DNA of 6,145 nucleotides from Clostridiales bacterium. Lineage in GTDB: Bacteria > Bacillota > Clostridia > Oscillospirales > Oscillospiraceae. The notes beneath the pieces are model-generated. The model saw only the letters and a program-made list of their open reading frames with translations. It was not told the origin of the DNA and did no database searches. Position numbers and translations under genes: made by a program. The stretch spans positions 1 through 6,145 of the forward strand of contig JAAYWX010000389.1 of assembly GCA_012516225.1 (NCBI GenBank), in the 5' to 3' direction. Within the stretch, counting starts at the first letter, position 1, and each line of letters starts with the position of its first letter. Shown here in pieces: positions 5,975 to 6,145 of this stretch.

Positions 5975-6099
5975 TTCCTATTGTTGTCTTTGTTAAATAT
6001 TTGTACATAGTATAAGAGCGAATTAATATTTATTTAGTTAACTTTTAAAGACTTATTATGCTATTATTTTCTTATATATAATTTATTATCCTATCTGAC

Positions 6100-6128
6100 T
6101 TGACAATAGAAAATAATAGTGATAATAT
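6100..6128 (+). promoter_or_regulatory. Strong divergent promoter reading out of the window
   Basis: A perfect TTGACA (6100-6105), a 17-bp spacer and TAATAT (6123-6128), with TG at 6120-6121 giving an extended -10. Transcription would start near 6135 and run to the right, so a plus-strand gene should begin just past 6145. It is divergent from the CoA-transferase promoter, about 125 bp away. Confidence 0.65.
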
Positions 6129-6145
6129 GCTAATTGGTATTAAAT

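Noticed and set aside
5989..6007. Rex-like half site TTGTTAA followed by TTTGTACA
   Set aside because: Only one half resembles a Rex operator (TTGTTAAnnnnTTAACAA) and the second half does not match, so in AT-rich DNA it is likely chance.

Overview
The window is AT-rich bacterial DNA. Strong Shine-Dalgarno sequences (GGAGG, AAGGAG), near-consensus sigma-70 promoters with 17-bp spacers and U-tract hairpins all fit a low-G+C Gram-positive bacterium. Two fermentative-type CoA-transferases, one of them very cysteine-rich, suggest a strict anaerobe. I would guess a clostridial member of the Bacillota; this is inference and no marker gene is present.

Layout. Positions 1-206 hold a promoter (TTGAAA/TATGAT) and an AT-rich leader. 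From 207 to 1982 (+) lies a membrane-anchored diguanylate cyclase with a periplasmic or extracellular sensor domain, a PAS-like domain and a catalytic GGDEF domain with an intact I-site. Two hairpins at 2006-2065 form a shared bidirectional terminator with a convergent small gene (2064-2348, -) for an ABM-fold protein. Two adjoining palindromes follow at 2495-2585; the first is the likely terminator of the next minus-strand gene. Two paralogous family I acyl-CoA:carboxylate CoA-transferases lie in tandem on the minus strand at 2595-4028 and 4493-5848. They are separated by 464 bp of very AT-rich DNA that carries the terminator of the upstream copy and the promoter of the downstream copy. The right end (5849-6145) holds the promoter and leader of the upstream CoA-transferase and a strong divergent promoter reading out of the window.

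How the genes relate. Every gene appears to have its own promoter and terminator, so this is a set of single-gene units rather than an operon. The two CoA-transferases are 54% identical over their first 240 residues by my own ungapped hand count (129/240). Both keep the catalytic glutamate and the glycine-rich CoA loop, and both depart in the same way from the 4-hydroxybutyrate/butyryl-CoA transferase pattern in that loop. They probably move CoA between acetate or another short acid and different acyl-CoAs, but the substrates cannot be read from sequence. The cyclase and the ABM protein show no clear functional link to them.

I see no tRNA, rRNA, CRISPR array, insertion sequence or c-di-GMP riboswitch. 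The best leads are the divergent CoA-transferase pair and the double palindrome at 2495-2585.
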